64,000 nucleotides of DNA from Neobacillus dielmonensis (GTDB taxonomy: Bacteria; Bacillota; Bacilli; Bacillales; Cytobacillaceae). Where the stretch lies: assembly GCF_000612665.1 (NCBI RefSeq), contig NZ_HG942084.1:1-64000 (forward strand), read 5' to 3'. Position 1 is the first letter of the stretch. The number at the start of each line of letters is the position of its first letter. This document shows, one piece after another, positions 1 to 10,148 of this stretch. The translations under genes were made by a program, and so were the position numbers. Under the pieces are notes generated by a model, which was not told the origin of the DNA, searched no databases, and worked only from the letters and a program-made list of their open reading frames with translations.

Positions 1-12
1 TCTCGACAATCT

Positions 13-36
13 GAGGCTGATTTTCAGCCTCTTTTT
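13..36 (+). terminator. Intrinsic terminator of a gene left of the window
   Basis: An 8-bp perfect stem (gaggctga / tcagcctc) with a 3-base loop is followed by five T on the + strand. The T-run points rightward, so it probably ends a + strand gene lying before base 1. Its right arm overlaps the stop codon of the convergent selB gene. Confidence 0.7.
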
Positions 37-1922
37 GCTTTACTTTTCCATTCCCGTTTATTGTCCACTCGGTTTGTTAAACCTTTTGCATCTAATCTTT
101 CTAAAAAAGGAATAATATATTTCCTAGATAAATCGAGTATATCCTTAGCCTCTCCCACCTCAAATTCAGCGCTAGTCTGATTAATCAGTTTGGAAACGGC
201 TTCGTTAAAAACATCCCCATGATAGGCAAATTGGTCATCTAGTTGGACCATTTGGCCCGTGTCTTCGAAGAAACGTTTTAGGTCCCCGCTAAGCTGGTCT
301 GGTATTCCTGCTGAAGAAAAATAATCCTTCAAATAGCGAACCTTTAATCCGTCTCTCTTTAACTCCTCCAAAAGGTTTTCTGCTCGTTTTGCCCAGTTGT
401 TTGGCACATGGGGAACAAAAATCTGCAAGGAAACAAATTGCTCTCTCCGTTTAAATACTTCACTCGATATGCCATTTTCAACCACAAAATCCAAAAGCGG
501 CTTGGGAAATTTCTTTTGCATAGCCTGGAATAATTCCGCTTTATTCAATCCAGGCTTCATTGGGTATTGATGATGGTACTCCTGCAGCCGATCATAAATA
601 TCTTCTTCGATTTGATGAATTAACACCCTTAGTGTGTACTCTTTACCATTAAATAAAACAAAGTCGGCGTCACTCAACTGGTTGGTTAAAGTAATTTCAT
701 CTAAGGCTGTGCGTTTTATTAATTCATTTACTGTTAAGCTTTTTGCCTCGAGTAATGCGGCAGTAACCCGTTCTTTTGGTGAACCTTCTTTTTTCTTTTC
801 GAGCTCATCAATGGTTTGGCTGCCAAACCGATATTTATTTCCCCTTGGGTCAATCACCCAGCCGCCGCCGATCGTTTCTTGAGGACTTGGCCGCCGTAAA
901 ATAAATCGGTCGCCGCGCTTTGTCAAAATTTCCTCTTCAAGCCGGAGTTGGCAGAGAATTTCGCCATTATCCTCTTTTACTTCATTCCTGTCAAAAAATA
1001 CAATCCGCCCCATCACTTCAGATGTACCAATATGAAGCTTAATGGGCATCCTCTGTTTTACGATATGCTCCAACTCATCCACCAGTAAAATAGCTACATC
1101 AATAATTTTTGTGACTATAAAGTGTTCAGATGATACAAGTACATCTCCCCGCTCTACCAGTTCTTTTGCGACTCCTGACAAATTTACTGCTGCCCGTTGT
1201 CCGGCAAATGCTTTAACCGCTTGCTTATGGTGAACCTGTATTTGGCGGGCACGAACATCCAGTCCTTTAGGCATAATTTTCAACGCCTGGCCTTCCTCGA
1301 CGGTTCCTTCGTACACAGTCCCACGGACCACAGTTCCTTGGCCTTTTACTGTAAACACTTGGTCAATCGGGAGCCGGAATGGTCCCTTTGCGTCGCGCAT
1401 CTCTTGTTCTTTAAGCTTTAAAATAATTAGCTCCTTTATCTGGCCAATTCCTTTATTGGATAGGCTGTCCACTAAAACAAAGGGGGAATTTTCAAATACT
1501 GACCCCTTTAGTTCCTCCAGAATATCATCCTTGACGAGTTCAATGAACTCCTCATCAACTCGATCAATTTTGGTAATGGCTATGATTCCATTCTTAACAC
1601 CTAAGAATTTTAAAATTTCAAGGTGTTCCCGCGTTTGCGGCATCACACCCTCATCAGCAGCAACCACAAGTACGACTAAATCAATGCCAGCGACGCCAGC
1701 AATCATTTGGCGAATAAACCGCTCATGTCCGGGAACATCTATGACAGAAATCTGAATTTCGTCATCCTCATAAAGTGGAGCAAAACCAAGTTCTATTGAA
1801 ATTTGCCGTTCTTTCTCTTCTTTCAGACGATCTGTATCAACATTCGTTAACGCCTTCGTCAGCGATGTTTTCCCATGGTCAATATGACCTGCCATTCCAA
1901 TGGTAAAATATCTTTTTTCCAA
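24..1922 (-). CDS. selB: Selenocysteine-specific translation elongation factor SelB
   Basis: SelB is the GTPase that brings selenocysteinyl-tRNA(Sec) to the ribosome at UGA codons marked by a SECIS element. The N-terminus has an EF-Tu-type G domain: GHIDHGKT at residues 12-19, DVPGH near 62-66 and TKID near 117-120. Two beta-barrel domains follow, then a long C-terminal region of winged-helix type as in bacterial SelB; about 632 residues is normal. I chose the TTG start at 1920-1922 because AAGAAGGTG lies 6 nt upstream; a GTG three codons earlier overlaps that ribosome site. No selA, selD, tRNA-Sec or selenoprotein is visible in the window, so the partners must lie elsewhere. The gene follows coaW by about 70 nt and is probably co-transcribed with it. 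Confidence 0.93.
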   Translation of the reverse strand: MEKRYFTIGMAGHIDHGKTSLTKALTNVDTDRLKEEKERQISIELGFAPLYEDDEIQISVIDVPGHERFIRQMIAGVAGIDLVVLVVAADEGVMPQTREHLEILKFLGVKNGIIAITKIDRVDEEFIELVKDDILEELKGSVFENSPFVLVDSLSNKGIGQIKELIILKLKEQEMRDAKGPFRLPIDQVFTVKGQGTVVRGTVYEGTVEEGQALKIMPKGLDVRARQIQVHHKQAVKAFAGQRAAVNLSGVAKELVERGDVLVSSEHFIVTKIIDVAILLVDELEHIVKQRMPIKLHIGTSEVMGRIVFFDRNEVKEDNGEILCQLRLEEEILTKRGDRFILRRPSPQETIGGGWVIDPRGNKYRFGSQTIDELEKKKEGSPKERVTAALLEAKSLTVNELIKRTALDEITLTNQLSDADFVLFNGKEYTLRVLIHQIEEDIYDRLQEYHHQYPMKPGLNKAELFQAMQKKFPKPLLDFVVENGISSEVFKRREQFVSLQIFVPHVPNNWAKRAENLLEELKRDGLKVRYLKDYFSSAGIPDQLSGDLKRFFEDTGQMVQLDDQFAYHGDVFNEAVSKLINQTSAEFEVGEAKDILDLSRKYIIPFLERLDAKGLTNRVDNKREWKSKAKRG

Positions 1923-1993
1923 GCTTGCCACCTTCTTTAACGGTCTTCCTCTTTACTGTAGCTTGATTGGCAAGATAGTTCAAGTGTCCAATT

Positions 1994-2800
1994 TCAAACA
2001 GATAGAAGGGCTCCATAGGAACTTGAGAATTCCCCGTTTGCTACAAATACTGGCGTTAGCCCAAGCATCACTAGATAGTTTTCAAGCGTCGTCTTTAAAA
2101 AAGGATTATTAAGTAACGTGCTGCCAATCAGGACAATATCTTTTACTTTGTGTAGAGCAGCTGCCTGCAACGTTAACAAAATGATGGTTTCGGCAATCAT
2201 ATTGGTGACTGCAGCCATTCGGTCCGCTTCTGAATGCATAACCTTTGCAGCCTTTGCAAAATTGGCTGCTGTTAAGTCTCCATTAATAGGCGACTCGTCG
2301 GATTCGTAAATATCTTTTACCAACAAATCCAAATTTCCCTTTGAGCCCTTGCTTGCTAGGCTTGTCAGTTGATCATAATCCTGACTGTTAGCCAACAGGG
2401 AGCCAAGACCAACAAAAGTTCCTCCGCCAAGGCCGCTTCCAAGGATCCTTTCATAGTTTTCCCCCTTTACTAAGTGCCAAGAGGTACCGGTGCCGATATT
2501 GATTATTAGGAAAGAGTCCTCGACCTTTGCTCCCTGTTCGGCTAATAAGAACCGTGCACCGTCACAGGTTGCTTGAAATTCAGGCACAATTGTCGCGTCA
2601 GGAAAATAGTTTTTTTGTAGGATATGCGCTTTGCCGCCAGTTAAAACAGCTTGAACGTCCACTCCTGCTGCCTTTACCCAGCTAATTGCTACATCCGCCT
2701 TTTCTATCGGGAATTTTTTAAAGTGAATGCGATTATTTTCTTTATAAGCTATTTTCAAAAGTGAACCGCCGGCATCGATTCCTGCTTTTACCTTTGACAT
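1994..2800 (-). CDS. coaW: Type II pantothenate kinase
   Basis: This is an ASKHA-fold kinase that phosphorylates pantothenate, the first step of coenzyme A synthesis. The phosphate-binding motif GIDAGGSLLK lies at the N-terminus, and a second glycine-rich motif (INIGTGTSWH, then GSGLGGGTF) lies mid-protein, as in CoaW of staphylococci and bacilli. Four in-frame starts are clustered; AGGGAG 8 nt before ATG 2798-2800 selects MSKVKAG, giving 268 residues. Type II enzymes are typically not feedback-inhibited by CoA. The gene lies just upstream of selB on the same strand. Confidence 0.9.
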   Translation of the reverse strand: MSKVKAGIDAGGSLLKIAYKENNRIHFKKFPIEKADVAISWVKAAGVDVQAVLTGGKAHILQKNYFPDATIVPEFQATCDGARFLLAEQGAKVEDSFLIINIGTGTSWHLVKGENYERILGSGLGGGTFVGLGSLLANSQDYDQLTSLASKGSKGNLDLLVKDIYESDESPINGDLTAANFAKAAKVMHSEADRMAAVTNMIAETIILLTLQAAALHKVKDIVLIGSTLLNNPFLKTTLENYLVMLGLTPVFVANGEFSSSYGALLSV

Positions 2801-2866
2801 ATCCATCACTCCCTGAATTCATTTACATACTTTTTTGACAGCTATTGCTTATTTCCTGCTTTGACA

Positions 2867-2901
2867 TAAAAAAACCCCATTCTCTTTTAAAAGATAGGGG
2901 T
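2867..2901 (-). terminator. Intrinsic terminator after the GNAT gene
   Basis: The arms acccc / ggggt enclose an inner self-complementary tcttttaaaaga. On the - strand the hairpin is followed by a run of seven or more T. It lies 12 nt after the acetyltransferase stop codon. Confidence 0.75.
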
Positions 2902-2913
2902 ATTCCACTGTAT

Positions 2914-3369
2914 CTACTCTTTCTTCTTCTGGAACTGGCTCATATAAAAGTTGGGTGCTACTTCGATATCGCTAGTTAGCTTGAACCCATTTTTTAAATA
3001 CAAACTTTTGGCTGGGATATTGTCTTTACCGGTTGACACGTAAATAACTTTACTATCCGGATGAACATTTTCAACGGCGGCTAAAAGATTTTGCGCAATT
3101 CCTTTTCGGAAGAAATTGGGATCCACTACCATTCGGCAAATGGTGAGTTCTTGGCTATCGACAGTATAGGAAACTGCCCCCGCAAGTTCACCTTGCTCAA
3201 AAAAGCCTATAAAGGATTCACCGCAATTTCTGAACTCCGATAGCGTCTCTTGTAATGGAGGGATGTCATAAAAGTTAATCAACCGGGCTTCTACTAAATA
3301 AGCTTCCCGCTGCAATTGATACAACCTTTTTACTATACTATCATCCTGCCAATCAATATTTTGTATCAT
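2914..3369 (-). CDS. GNAT-family N-acetyltransferase
   Basis: This 151-residue single-domain protein has a Gcn5-related acetyltransferase layout. The acetyl-CoA binding segment reads CRMVVDPNFFRKGIAQNLL (about residues 77-95), a variant of the R/Q-x-x-G-x-A/G motif. The end of the fold, YLKNGFKLT, is the typical region after motif B. AAAGGAC precedes the ATG. The substrate cannot be told from sequence. It lies 60 nt after the YkgJ-like gene, with palindromic repeat copy E between them, so the two may be separate transcripts. Confidence 0.85.
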   Translation of the reverse strand: MIQNIDWQDDSIVKRLYQLQREAYLVEARLINFYDIPPLQETLSEFRNCGESFIGFFEQGELAGAVSYTVDSQELTICRMVVDPNFFRKGIAQNLLAAVENVHPDSKVIYVSTGKDNIPAKSLYLKNGFKLTSDIEVAPNFYMSQFQKKKE

Positions 3370-3391
3370 TCAATCCGTCCTTTTTTTAAAA

Positions 3392-3428
3392 AGCTCTGTT
3401 AAATTTTGCTGTTGATTTCCGCAGAGCA
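3392..3428 (-). repeat. Palindromic interspersed repeat, copy E (internally deleted)
   Basis: Terminal GCTCTG / CAGAGC arms enclose TTAAATTTTGCTGTTGATTT. On the - strand it matches the right end of copy C, with the left terminal repeat fused on, so it is a minimal form of the family at 13963, 24244, 27514 and 61413. The hairpin is followed on the - strand by five T and could act as a terminator between the YkgJ and GNAT genes. Confidence 0.7.
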
Positions 3429-3432
3429 TTTT

Positions 3433-3774
3433 TTAAAAGTCCTTCCAGGTATAGTCAATGGATAGGACGCCAATTTTTTCTTTTTGTATATAATTGTCTG
3501 AAACCGCCAGTGTTGGGTTCCGGAAACAGGCTAAATTTTTATGATAGCCAAACCTCTTACATACTTCCGGCCTTGCTGAGTAAATACCGCATTTATCATT
3601 TTCAACATCATAAAAAATACATGTCCCGTGATACCGTGTTTGCTTTTCTAGATTAGTACGTAATCTAGACGGCATTGCTTTTACTTTCTTTTTAATTTTG
3701 ACAAGCTCTTTAGCCGTGATTGAGACAGGACCGCAGCATAAACCTTTGCATCCCTTGCATGGTAATGAATTCAT
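3433..3774 (-). CDS. YkgJ-type cysteine cluster protein
   Basis: This 113-residue protein starts with a CKGCKGLCC cluster (C-x2-C-x4-CC region, about residues 6-14). More cysteines follow in the CIFYD, KCGIY, EVCKRF and ACFRN segments, as in YkgJ/UPF0153 zinc- or iron-chelating domain proteins. No enzymatic activity is established for the family. AGGTG lies upstream of the ATG. It sits 24 nt after the MFS gene stop and is probably co-transcribed with it. Confidence 0.8.
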   Translation of the reverse strand: MNSLPCKGCKGLCCGPVSITAKELVKIKKKVKAMPSRLRTNLEKQTRYHGTCIFYDVENDKCGIYSARPEVCKRFGYHKNLACFRNPTLAVSDNYIQKEKIGVLSIDYTWKDF

Positions 3775-3798
3775 TGTTCACCTGCTTCTAATCTGACA

Positions 3799-5037
3799 TT
3801 ATAGTGATACTTCCTCCATAATTTCACGATAGTAGCTTTCCTTGGACCGCTGACATACCAGCAGCACCAACAATATACTAGAACAAAATATAAGAATTGA
3901 GGCAAAAATCATGCTGTACCGCAATGGGAACAGTTCGCCAGAAAAACCAATCAATAACACCAGACCGATTTGTAGAATACTTTGAATGGTTCCAAAAACG
4001 CTTGAAATTCGGCCCATGATTTCGACAGGTACATTATTTTGATAAAAAGTGACTAATCCTGCATTTGAGAAAGAATTAAAGAATCCTAGAACGATAAAAC
4101 CGATTGCTACCAACAAAAAGGACGTGGAAAAGGCATAAATGATATAACCAGCTGCTACCATTACGTATCCTAAACCTAGCAATAGTTTTATAGATAACCG
4201 TCTAGAAAAATAAGATAGAGCAGAGGAACCGACAAGATACCCAATTCCTGTAATAGAGACTAGCAAGCCATAATCTGTTTCAGTCAGCCCAACTACCTTT
4301 TCAATAAAGACGACCTCCTGGGCATCCATCCCTAGTGCAATAATCCAAAAAAACTGTCCGAGAAAAAAAACAGCAGCTATGTATGAATGTTTTTTTGAAT
4401 ACGATAAAACCTGCTTCCAATCATTCATTAAGACCTTAAGAGTAATAGATTGTGAGTGATTCCCTGACTTCTCCACATTTGGCAGGAGAAATAACATGAA
4501 GGCTGAGACAGCAAACGAAACCGCATTAATCCAAATGGCCGCATTAGCAGTTGTGAACATCAGGAGGGCACCCGCAATGGCTGGACCCACTACTAACGCA
4601 CCTGAGGTTACAAAACTTCGTAACGCGTTAAATTGCTTACGATTTTCTCTTGGGATGATACTGGTTATATAGGTAACCGAAGCCGGTTCAAAGAAGGCTT
4701 TAGCAGCCGACAAAAAAAACAAACAAACATAAATCAGCCAAATGGATGGAAGTATCGGTATAATCGCAACTACCAAGGCTCGAATGAAATCAGTTAAAAT
4801 CATCAATTCGCGTTTATTTGCCCGATCGATAATACTGCCTGACCAAAATTTAGTCAATATGGCCGCAATCGGGCCAATGATCCACAATCCGGCCACCGCT
4901 GCAGCGGAGCCTGTTAATTTCAATACAAATATATTGATAGCTATAATATAAATGAAATCACCTAATGAGGAAATACCTACCCCAAATAATAATAAAAAGG
5001 AATTTCTTTTATTAGTCATATTGGCGGTTGCTTGCAA
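3799..5037 (-). CDS. MFS transporter, drug/macrolide efflux type (MFS_3-like)
   Basis: This is a twelve-helix major facilitator: GVGISSLGDFIYIIAI opens TM1, and the SGSIIDRANKRELMILTD loop matches the MFS motif A position. The organisation is that of MefA/EntS-like proton-driven exporters; the substrate is unknown. The reading frame extends to an ATG at 5124 without a ribosome site. AGAGGGG followed by 5 nt before TTG at 5035-5037 gives a better start and removes a hydrophilic 29-residue tail, leaving about 412 residues. Confidence 0.82.
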   Translation of the reverse strand: MQATANMTNKRNSFLLLFGVGISSLGDFIYIIAINIFVLKLTGSAAAVAGLWIIGPIAAILTKFWSGSIIDRANKRELMILTDFIRALVVAIIPILPSIWLIYVCLFFLSAAKAFFEPASVTYITSIIPRENRKQFNALRSFVTSGALVVGPAIAGALLMFTTANAAIWINAVSFAVSAFMLFLLPNVEKSGNHSQSITLKVLMNDWKQVLSYSKKHSYIAAVFFLGQFFWIIALGMDAQEVVFIEKVVGLTETDYGLLVSITGIGYLVGSSALSYFSRRLSIKLLLGLGYVMVAAGYIIYAFSTSFLLVAIGFIVLGFFNSFSNAGLVTFYQNNVPVEIMGRISSVFGTIQSILQIGLVLLIGFSGELFPLRYSMIFASILIFCSSILLVLLVCQRSKESYYREIMEEVSL

Positions 5038-5229
5038 TTTAACCCCTCTTCCATTGTTGTAGTAAATTTTATCCTGAGTGGATTTTTCCCCATTTTCTGC
5101 TGCCGCACTCCTTATTGTTTGCATGTTTTCTATGAAATTATTATGGCATAATCAGGTTTACTTTCCAATTTCATAAAGTTGGGAAATATTTAGCTCACTC
5201 ATACTTTCATAGGTGATGTTTTAATCGTA

Positions 5230-5258
5230 TTGACTTTTCTGTATATTTTGAATACTAT
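5230..5258 (+). promoter_or_regulatory. SigmaA-type promoter of the FAD dehydrogenase gene
   Basis: TTGACT (5230-5235) and TACTAT (5253-5258) are separated by exactly 17 bp, 39 nt before the start codon. Confidence 0.65.
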
Positions 5259-5296
5259 CTGATTCAACAAGATAAAATAATGTTTCACGGGGGGGA

Positions 5297-6958
5297 ATGA
5301 ATTTGAAGTATGACGTGATAGTAGTTGGAGCAGGTCTAGCCGGGCTTGTAGCCACCACCGAACTGGCAGCTTCTAGAAAGAAAGTTCTACTATTAGACCA
5401 AGAACCGGAGGCCTCATTTGGCGGACAGGCATGGTGGTCGTTTGGAGGCCTCTTTTTGGTTAACTCACCTGAGCAGCGCCGAATGGGTATTAAAGATTCC
5501 AAGGAACTTGCCTGGCAGGATTGGTTGGGCGCAGCAGGGTTTGACCGGGAAGAGGATGAAGATTATTGGGCAAAAAAATGGGCTGAGGCCTATGTGGACT
5601 TCGCTGCAGGCGAAAAACGGCAATGGTTATACGATATGGGTGTCCGATTTTTTCCGGTTGTCGGCTGGGCAGAACGGGGCGGTTATCTCGCTGAAGGCCA
5701 TGGCAACTCAGTACCGCGATTTCATATTGTATGGGGTACAGGTCCCGGCATTGTTAAACCGTTTGAAGAAAGAGTACGCATAGCAATGGCAGATGGTCAT
5801 GTCGATTATCGTCCACGACACCGGGTGAACAGTTTAATCACAGAAAATGGTACTGTTGTTGGAGTAAGAGGTGATATACTCATCCCCAGTAATGCAGCAC
5901 GTGGAGAATCCAGTTCGCGTGAAAGAATAGCAGATTTTGAGTTTCAATCACAAGCAGTAGTCGTGACTAGTGGTGGTATTGGGGGGAACCATGAGTTAAT
6001 CCGCAAAAACTGGCCATCAAGGCTGGGACCTATCCCAAGGAATATGATATCAGGTGTACCCGAACATGTAGATGGACGGATGTTGGCTATTACAGAAAAT
6101 GCCGGGGGAAGAATCGTTAACCGCGACCGGATGTGGCATTATACAGAGGGTATTAGGAACTGGAACCCGATTTGGCCTATGCATGGAATCCGAATATTGC
6201 CAGGTCCTTCATCACTATGGCTTGATGCAACAGGAAGGCGGTTTCCCGCCCCTAATTTTCCAGGCTTCGATACTCTCGGTACCTTAGAAGCGATAATGAA
6301 AACGGGTTATGATTATTCTTGGTTTATTTTAACGGAAAAAATTATTGAAAAAGAATTTGCCCTTTCCGGTTCGGAACAAAATCCCGACCTCACAGGTAAG
6401 AGCATCAAAAAAGTATTGGCACGGGTACTTCCCGGCCCTACTGCGCCAGTGAAAGCATTTATGGACAAAGGTGAGGATTTTGTTATCGCCCAAACATTGC
6501 CGGAGCTGGTTTCAGGTATGAATAAGCTTGTTGGAAACCATTTGCTGAAATTGGATGAAGTGGAACGGCAAATCCAAGCCAGGGACAGGGAAATAGATAA
6601 TAAATTTACAAAGGATTTGCAGATAACCGCTATGCGTGGTGCAAGGAATTATTTGGGAGACAAACTAATCCGAGTGGCCCCGCTGCATAAAATTTTGGAC
6701 CCAAAGGCTGGCCCATTAATTGCAGTTCGATTAAACATCGTCACTCGAAAAACACTTGGCGGTCTTCAAACCGATTTATCAGGTAGAGTATTGGATTCTT
6801 CAGGAAAACCTGTACCGGGACTTTATGCAGCGGGTGAAGTATCAGGGTTTGGCGGCGGAGGCATTCATGGTTACCGGTCACTCGAAGGAACCTTCCTTGG
6901 CGGCTGCTTATTTACTGGTCGTCAAGCTGGGCGTTCCCTTGCTAAAAAATTATCTTGA
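5297..6958 (+). CDS. FAD-binding dehydrogenase (fumarate reductase / ketosteroid dehydrogenase-like flavoprotein)
   Basis: This 553-residue flavoprotein has an N-terminal dinucleotide-binding motif VIVVGAGLAGLVA (residues 8-20) and an acidic strand end (LLLDQE). The C-terminal FAD signature GLYAAGEVSGFGGGG is followed by HGYRSLEGTFLGG. The conserved FGGQAWWSFGGLF segment places it in the FAD-binding dehydrogenase group related to fumarate reductase flavoprotein subunits and 3-ketosteroid dehydrogenases. The electron acceptor and substrate are unknown. No signal peptide or cytochrome domain is present, so it is probably cytosolic. A G-rich ribosome site and a sigmaA promoter lie upstream; it is divergent from the MFS gene and monocistronic. 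Confidence 0.85.
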   Translation: MNLKYDVIVVGAGLAGLVATTELAASRKKVLLLDQEPEASFGGQAWWSFGGLFLVNSPEQRRMGIKDSKELAWQDWLGAAGFDREEDEDYWAKKWAEAYVDFAAGEKRQWLYDMGVRFFPVVGWAERGGYLAEGHGNSVPRFHIVWGTGPGIVKPFEERVRIAMADGHVDYRPRHRVNSLITENGTVVGVRGDILIPSNAARGESSSRERIADFEFQSQAVVVTSGGIGGNHELIRKNWPSRLGPIPRNMISGVPEHVDGRMLAITENAGGRIVNRDRMWHYTEGIRNWNPIWPMHGIRILPGPSSLWLDATGRRFPAPNFPGFDTLGTLEAIMKTGYDYSWFILTEKIIEKEFALSGSEQNPDLTGKSIKKVLARVLPGPTAPVKAFMDKGEDFVIAQTLPELVSGMNKLVGNHLLKLDEVERQIQARDREIDNKFTKDLQITAMRGARNYLGDKLIRVAPLHKILDPKAGPLIAVRLNIVTRKTLGGLQTDLSGRVLDSSGKPVPGLYAAGEVSGFGGGGIHGYRSLEGTFLGGCLFTGRQAGRSLAKKLS

Positions 6959-6961
6959 TAC

Positions 6962-7010
6962 AAAAAAATCGGGTCTCTTAAAGAGAATTATATCTTTAAA
7001 AGACCCTGAT
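6962..7010 (-). terminator. Terminator of sbcDC
   Basis: The long stem aatcagggtctttaaagat / atctttaa...gacccgatt is followed on the - strand by seven T. It occupies the gap between the convergent FAD dehydrogenase and sbcC genes. Confidence 0.75.
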
Positions 7011-7013
7011 TAA

Positions 7014-10000
7014 TTAATTTATAAACACGAACTCTGTCCTGCTTCCAGTTTGACCGGCGATGACCTCTAATCGGGCATCAATCCGTTCCTTCAATTCGGG
7101 AACGTGCGAAATAATTCCTACTAAGCGACCACTATTTTGAATATCCATTAACGCTTCAATGGCTTGATCTAGAGATTCTGGGTCGAGCGTGCCAAACCCT
7201 TCATCAATAAACATCGTTTCTAACGACACACCGCCCGCATAATTTTGCACAACATCCGCCAAGCCCAACGCTAATGATAAAGAGGCCTTAAAGCTTTCCC
7301 CACCAGAAAGCGTTTTGACGTGGCGCTCCTGTCCAGTGTATTGGTCAAAGACTAACAATTCCAATCCACTTTGGGCATTTCCTTTGGCACGGTCTGTTTT
7401 TCTCAGCAGCCGAAAACGCCCCGACGTCATTTTTCTGAGCCGAATGTTCGCTTCTTGTAAAATATCATCTAAAAACGATGCGAGCACATACCTTTCAAAA
7501 GTTATTTTAAAATTATTGTCACCTTTGGCAATCTTGTAAAGATGACCAATCAGCGTGTATCGATCCTCTAGCAATTTAACCTTTTCGTTTAACTCCTGAA
7601 CACGCTGATATATTTCCTCGTTGTTTTGCTTTTTCACCAGTAGGTCCGTTCTTTCCTGGTTAAGTATTTCAAGTTCATGGTTTACTTTTTCCAGTTCCGT
7701 TCTCAATCCATCTAAATCAGGTATTTTAATATTCGTTAACCGTTCGGTTAGTTCCGTTAGCCTGTCCGTAACTGACCGTAACTCCTCATGGTACATGCGG
7801 ATATCGGTGGAAAGTTTCTGAATTTCAACTTCAGTCATCTTGGAAGCATGATATTGGGTATAATTTTCAAAGCCTTGTTCAACAAGCAAATTCTTAAACA
7901 ATTCCCGCTCCAATTTTAGTTCCTGTTGTTTTGTGATAAAAAGCTGGTCCGCATCTTGTAATCTAGCAGTTTCAGTGGCATGTTTTTCCTTCACTGCATT
8001 AAAATTCTGCTGAGCCTGCTCCAGCTGCTTGACCAGTTTTTGATGGTTCAGCTGAGATTCAGCCAAAACTCTTTCATACTCAGCTTCAGAACGAAGACTT
8101 TCCGGGATTGAGTTCATCATCCGTTCTAATTTGGTTCTCTTCTCTGTCACCTGAACTGTTAAATCATTGATTTCCTTCGTCATGTCGGAAATAGCACTTT
8201 GTAAGGAAGCACTAGTTTGCTCCCCTTTTTCAATCCGTTCCACTATTTGCTGAAGCTGTTTTATTTGCAAAACAAGCTTTTCTTGTGTATGGATTATGTT
8301 GCTTTTCAAAGAAGTGATCTCCGCTTTTACATATGGGAGATCGTTAACAGAAAAGTCCTCTCGTGTTTGCTGAATTTCCTGCCATAACTCCTGCACAGCT
8401 TCTGACTGACGCCTTTCCTCTGCTTGGCTTTGGTAAAGTTTGGCTTCGTCCGCCGATTTTGTCGTTTCCCACTTTGCAGCCTGCTCTTTTGCTGCTTTTA
8501 GATCCTCTTGTTTTGGCAGTTGTTCATTCATTTCTAAAGCAGGAGATGGGTGATGCTGTGATCCGCATACCGGACAAGGTTCTCCATCAGATAGGGTCGC
8601 AGCTATTACCGCTGCTTGTCCATGCAGCCACTTTTTCTCAAGCTCCTCCACAAGGGCTTTGGCATCATTATATCTCGACAGACTATTTTGATACCGTTCT
8701 GTTGCTGTTTTTAAAAACTGTTCTGCTTTTTGATGCTGAATTGACTTATCTTCAAACTTAGCCAAGCGTTCAAGTTCTGTTTCATATTTTTCTAACTTCG
8801 CCTTATTTTCTAAAAAGGCAATTTTGCTTTTTTCAATTTCATCCTTCTGCTGTCTTAATGACTTCAGTTGCCTATCATTTTGCTCATATTGATTTTGATA
8901 TTCTTGTTGCTTTCTATTAGCAACCTTCAAGGAAGCTTCTGTTTGACTTGTCTCTTTCTTGAATCTTTCAAATGAATAAACATCCTCTTTCATATTGACC
9001 AGGAAGTTTATCTGCTCGAGTGCTGCTTGCCGCTCATTCTCGCGATCTAGTTCTGCCTGCAATCGCTGTTCATATTGTTTAGCTTGAATATCAAGGTTGA
9101 TTAGATTGGCTTTTATCGTCTGGACATTTTCTTCTGCCCTGTCCATATCACGCTTTAACCGGTGGCATGCCTCTTCTTTGCTCTCCAATAGCGCTGCCTT
9201 TTGAGCTAATTGAACTTGCTTTTCTTTTTCAGCAACCAATTGTTTTTGCGATTCAAGATCGGCTTTCTGAGTCTCTAATGCCTGCTTTTTTTGCAGCTGT
9301 TTTAGCAAATCTTGAGCTTCTATCAGCTTGGAAGTCAAAGCTTCTTTTTCTAGACCCTTTTGCTTAATTTGCCCTTCCTTTTGGTTGAGCCTTTCGCTCA
9401 TGGTCTCAATTTCGCTTAATAGCAATGGCATAATAAGTATATCGTTCGTGCTGCCGGCCTCCAGATAGGCCTTGAGCTCTTCATTGGTTAGAGCCTGGAT
9501 ACGGCGGATGGCTTCATTTCGGAGCTGGACCTTGTCATCAACTGACCTTTTAAGTTCCGTTGCCTCTTCCTTTAATTTTTCCTCAATGGCTTTATATAGC
9601 TGCGTATGAAACAACCGCTGCAAGATCACTTCTTTGTCTTTACTATCGGAAGTTAACAGCTTCCGGAATTCGCCTTGGGGGATCATAAGAATTTGCCGGA
9701 ATTGATTGGCATCTATTAGCATGATCTCTTTAATTTTTTCTTCGACATCGCTAATTTTAGAAGCCAGCAGCTGCTTTTCTCCGTCTTCGATCGCATATAG
9801 TTCTGCTTTAGCCCCAATCTGTGTATAACCGTCCCCTTTATCCTTCTTTTTCAGCTGCTGCGGCGATCTAGTAATCGAGTACATCTTGTTTCGCAGGGAG
9901 AAGTCCAATGATACCTCAGTTAATAAGTCATCTTTGGCAAACTGGCTCCTAAGCTCCGGACCGTTCCGATCTTCCCCGCTAGCCTTTCCATAGATGGCAT

Positions 10001-10148
10001 AACTAATTGCATCAAATATTGTGGTTTTGCCAGCTCCTGTTTTTCCAGAGATGACAAACATTGTACGGTTACCCAGCACGGTAAAATCGATTGTCTCCGT
10101 TCCCGCATAAGGTCCAAACGCCTTCATGGTTAGTTTTAACGGTCTCAT
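7014..10148 (-). CDS. sbcC: Exonuclease subunit SbcC (Rad50-like SMC ATPase)
   Basis: SbcC is the ATPase arm of the SbcCD (Mre11-Rad50-like) nuclease, which opens hairpins and processes DNA ends. Visible features are Walker A GKTGAGKT (residues 35-42), long coiled coils on both sides of a central zinc hook CPVC (near residue 525), an ABC signature LSGGESF near 950, and Walker B/D-loop IDEGFGTLDPE near 980. The length of 1044 is usual for bacilli. The start codon overlaps the sbcD stop by 4 nt (ATGA), showing translational coupling in an sbcD-sbcC operon. Confidence 0.95.
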   Translation of the reverse strand: MRPLKLTMKAFGPYAGTETIDFTVLGNRTMFVISGKTGAGKTTIFDAISYAIYGKASGEDRNGPELRSQFAKDDLLTEVSLDFSLRNKMYSITRSPQQLKKKDKGDGYTQIGAKAELYAIEDGEKQLLASKISDVEEKIKEIMLIDANQFRQILMIPQGEFRKLLTSDSKDKEVILQRLFHTQLYKAIEEKLKEEATELKRSVDDKVQLRNEAIRRIQALTNEELKAYLEAGSTNDILIMPLLLSEIETMSERLNQKEGQIKQKGLEKEALTSKLIEAQDLLKQLQKKQALETQKADLESQKQLVAEKEKQVQLAQKAALLESKEEACHRLKRDMDRAEENVQTIKANLINLDIQAKQYEQRLQAELDRENERQAALEQINFLVNMKEDVYSFERFKKETSQTEASLKVANRKQQEYQNQYEQNDRQLKSLRQQKDEIEKSKIAFLENKAKLEKYETELERLAKFEDKSIQHQKAEQFLKTATERYQNSLSRYNDAKALVEELEKKWLHGQAAVIAATLSDGEPCPVCGSQHHPSPALEMNEQLPKQEDLKAAKEQAAKWETTKSADEAKLYQSQAEERRQSEAVQELWQEIQQTREDFSVNDLPYVKAEITSLKSNIIHTQEKLVLQIKQLQQIVERIEKGEQTSASLQSAISDMTKEINDLTVQVTEKRTKLERMMNSIPESLRSEAEYERVLAESQLNHQKLVKQLEQAQQNFNAVKEKHATETARLQDADQLFITKQQELKLERELFKNLLVEQGFENYTQYHASKMTEVEIQKLSTDIRMYHEELRSVTDRLTELTERLTNIKIPDLDGLRTELEKVNHELEILNQERTDLLVKKQNNEEIYQRVQELNEKVKLLEDRYTLIGHLYKIAKGDNNFKITFERYVLASFLDDILQEANIRLRKMTSGRFRLLRKTDRAKGNAQSGLELLVFDQYTGQERHVKTLSGGESFKASLSLALGLADVVQNYAGGVSLETMFIDEGFGTLDPESLDQAIEALMDIQNSGRLVGIISHVPELKERIDARLEVIAGQTGSRTEFVFIN

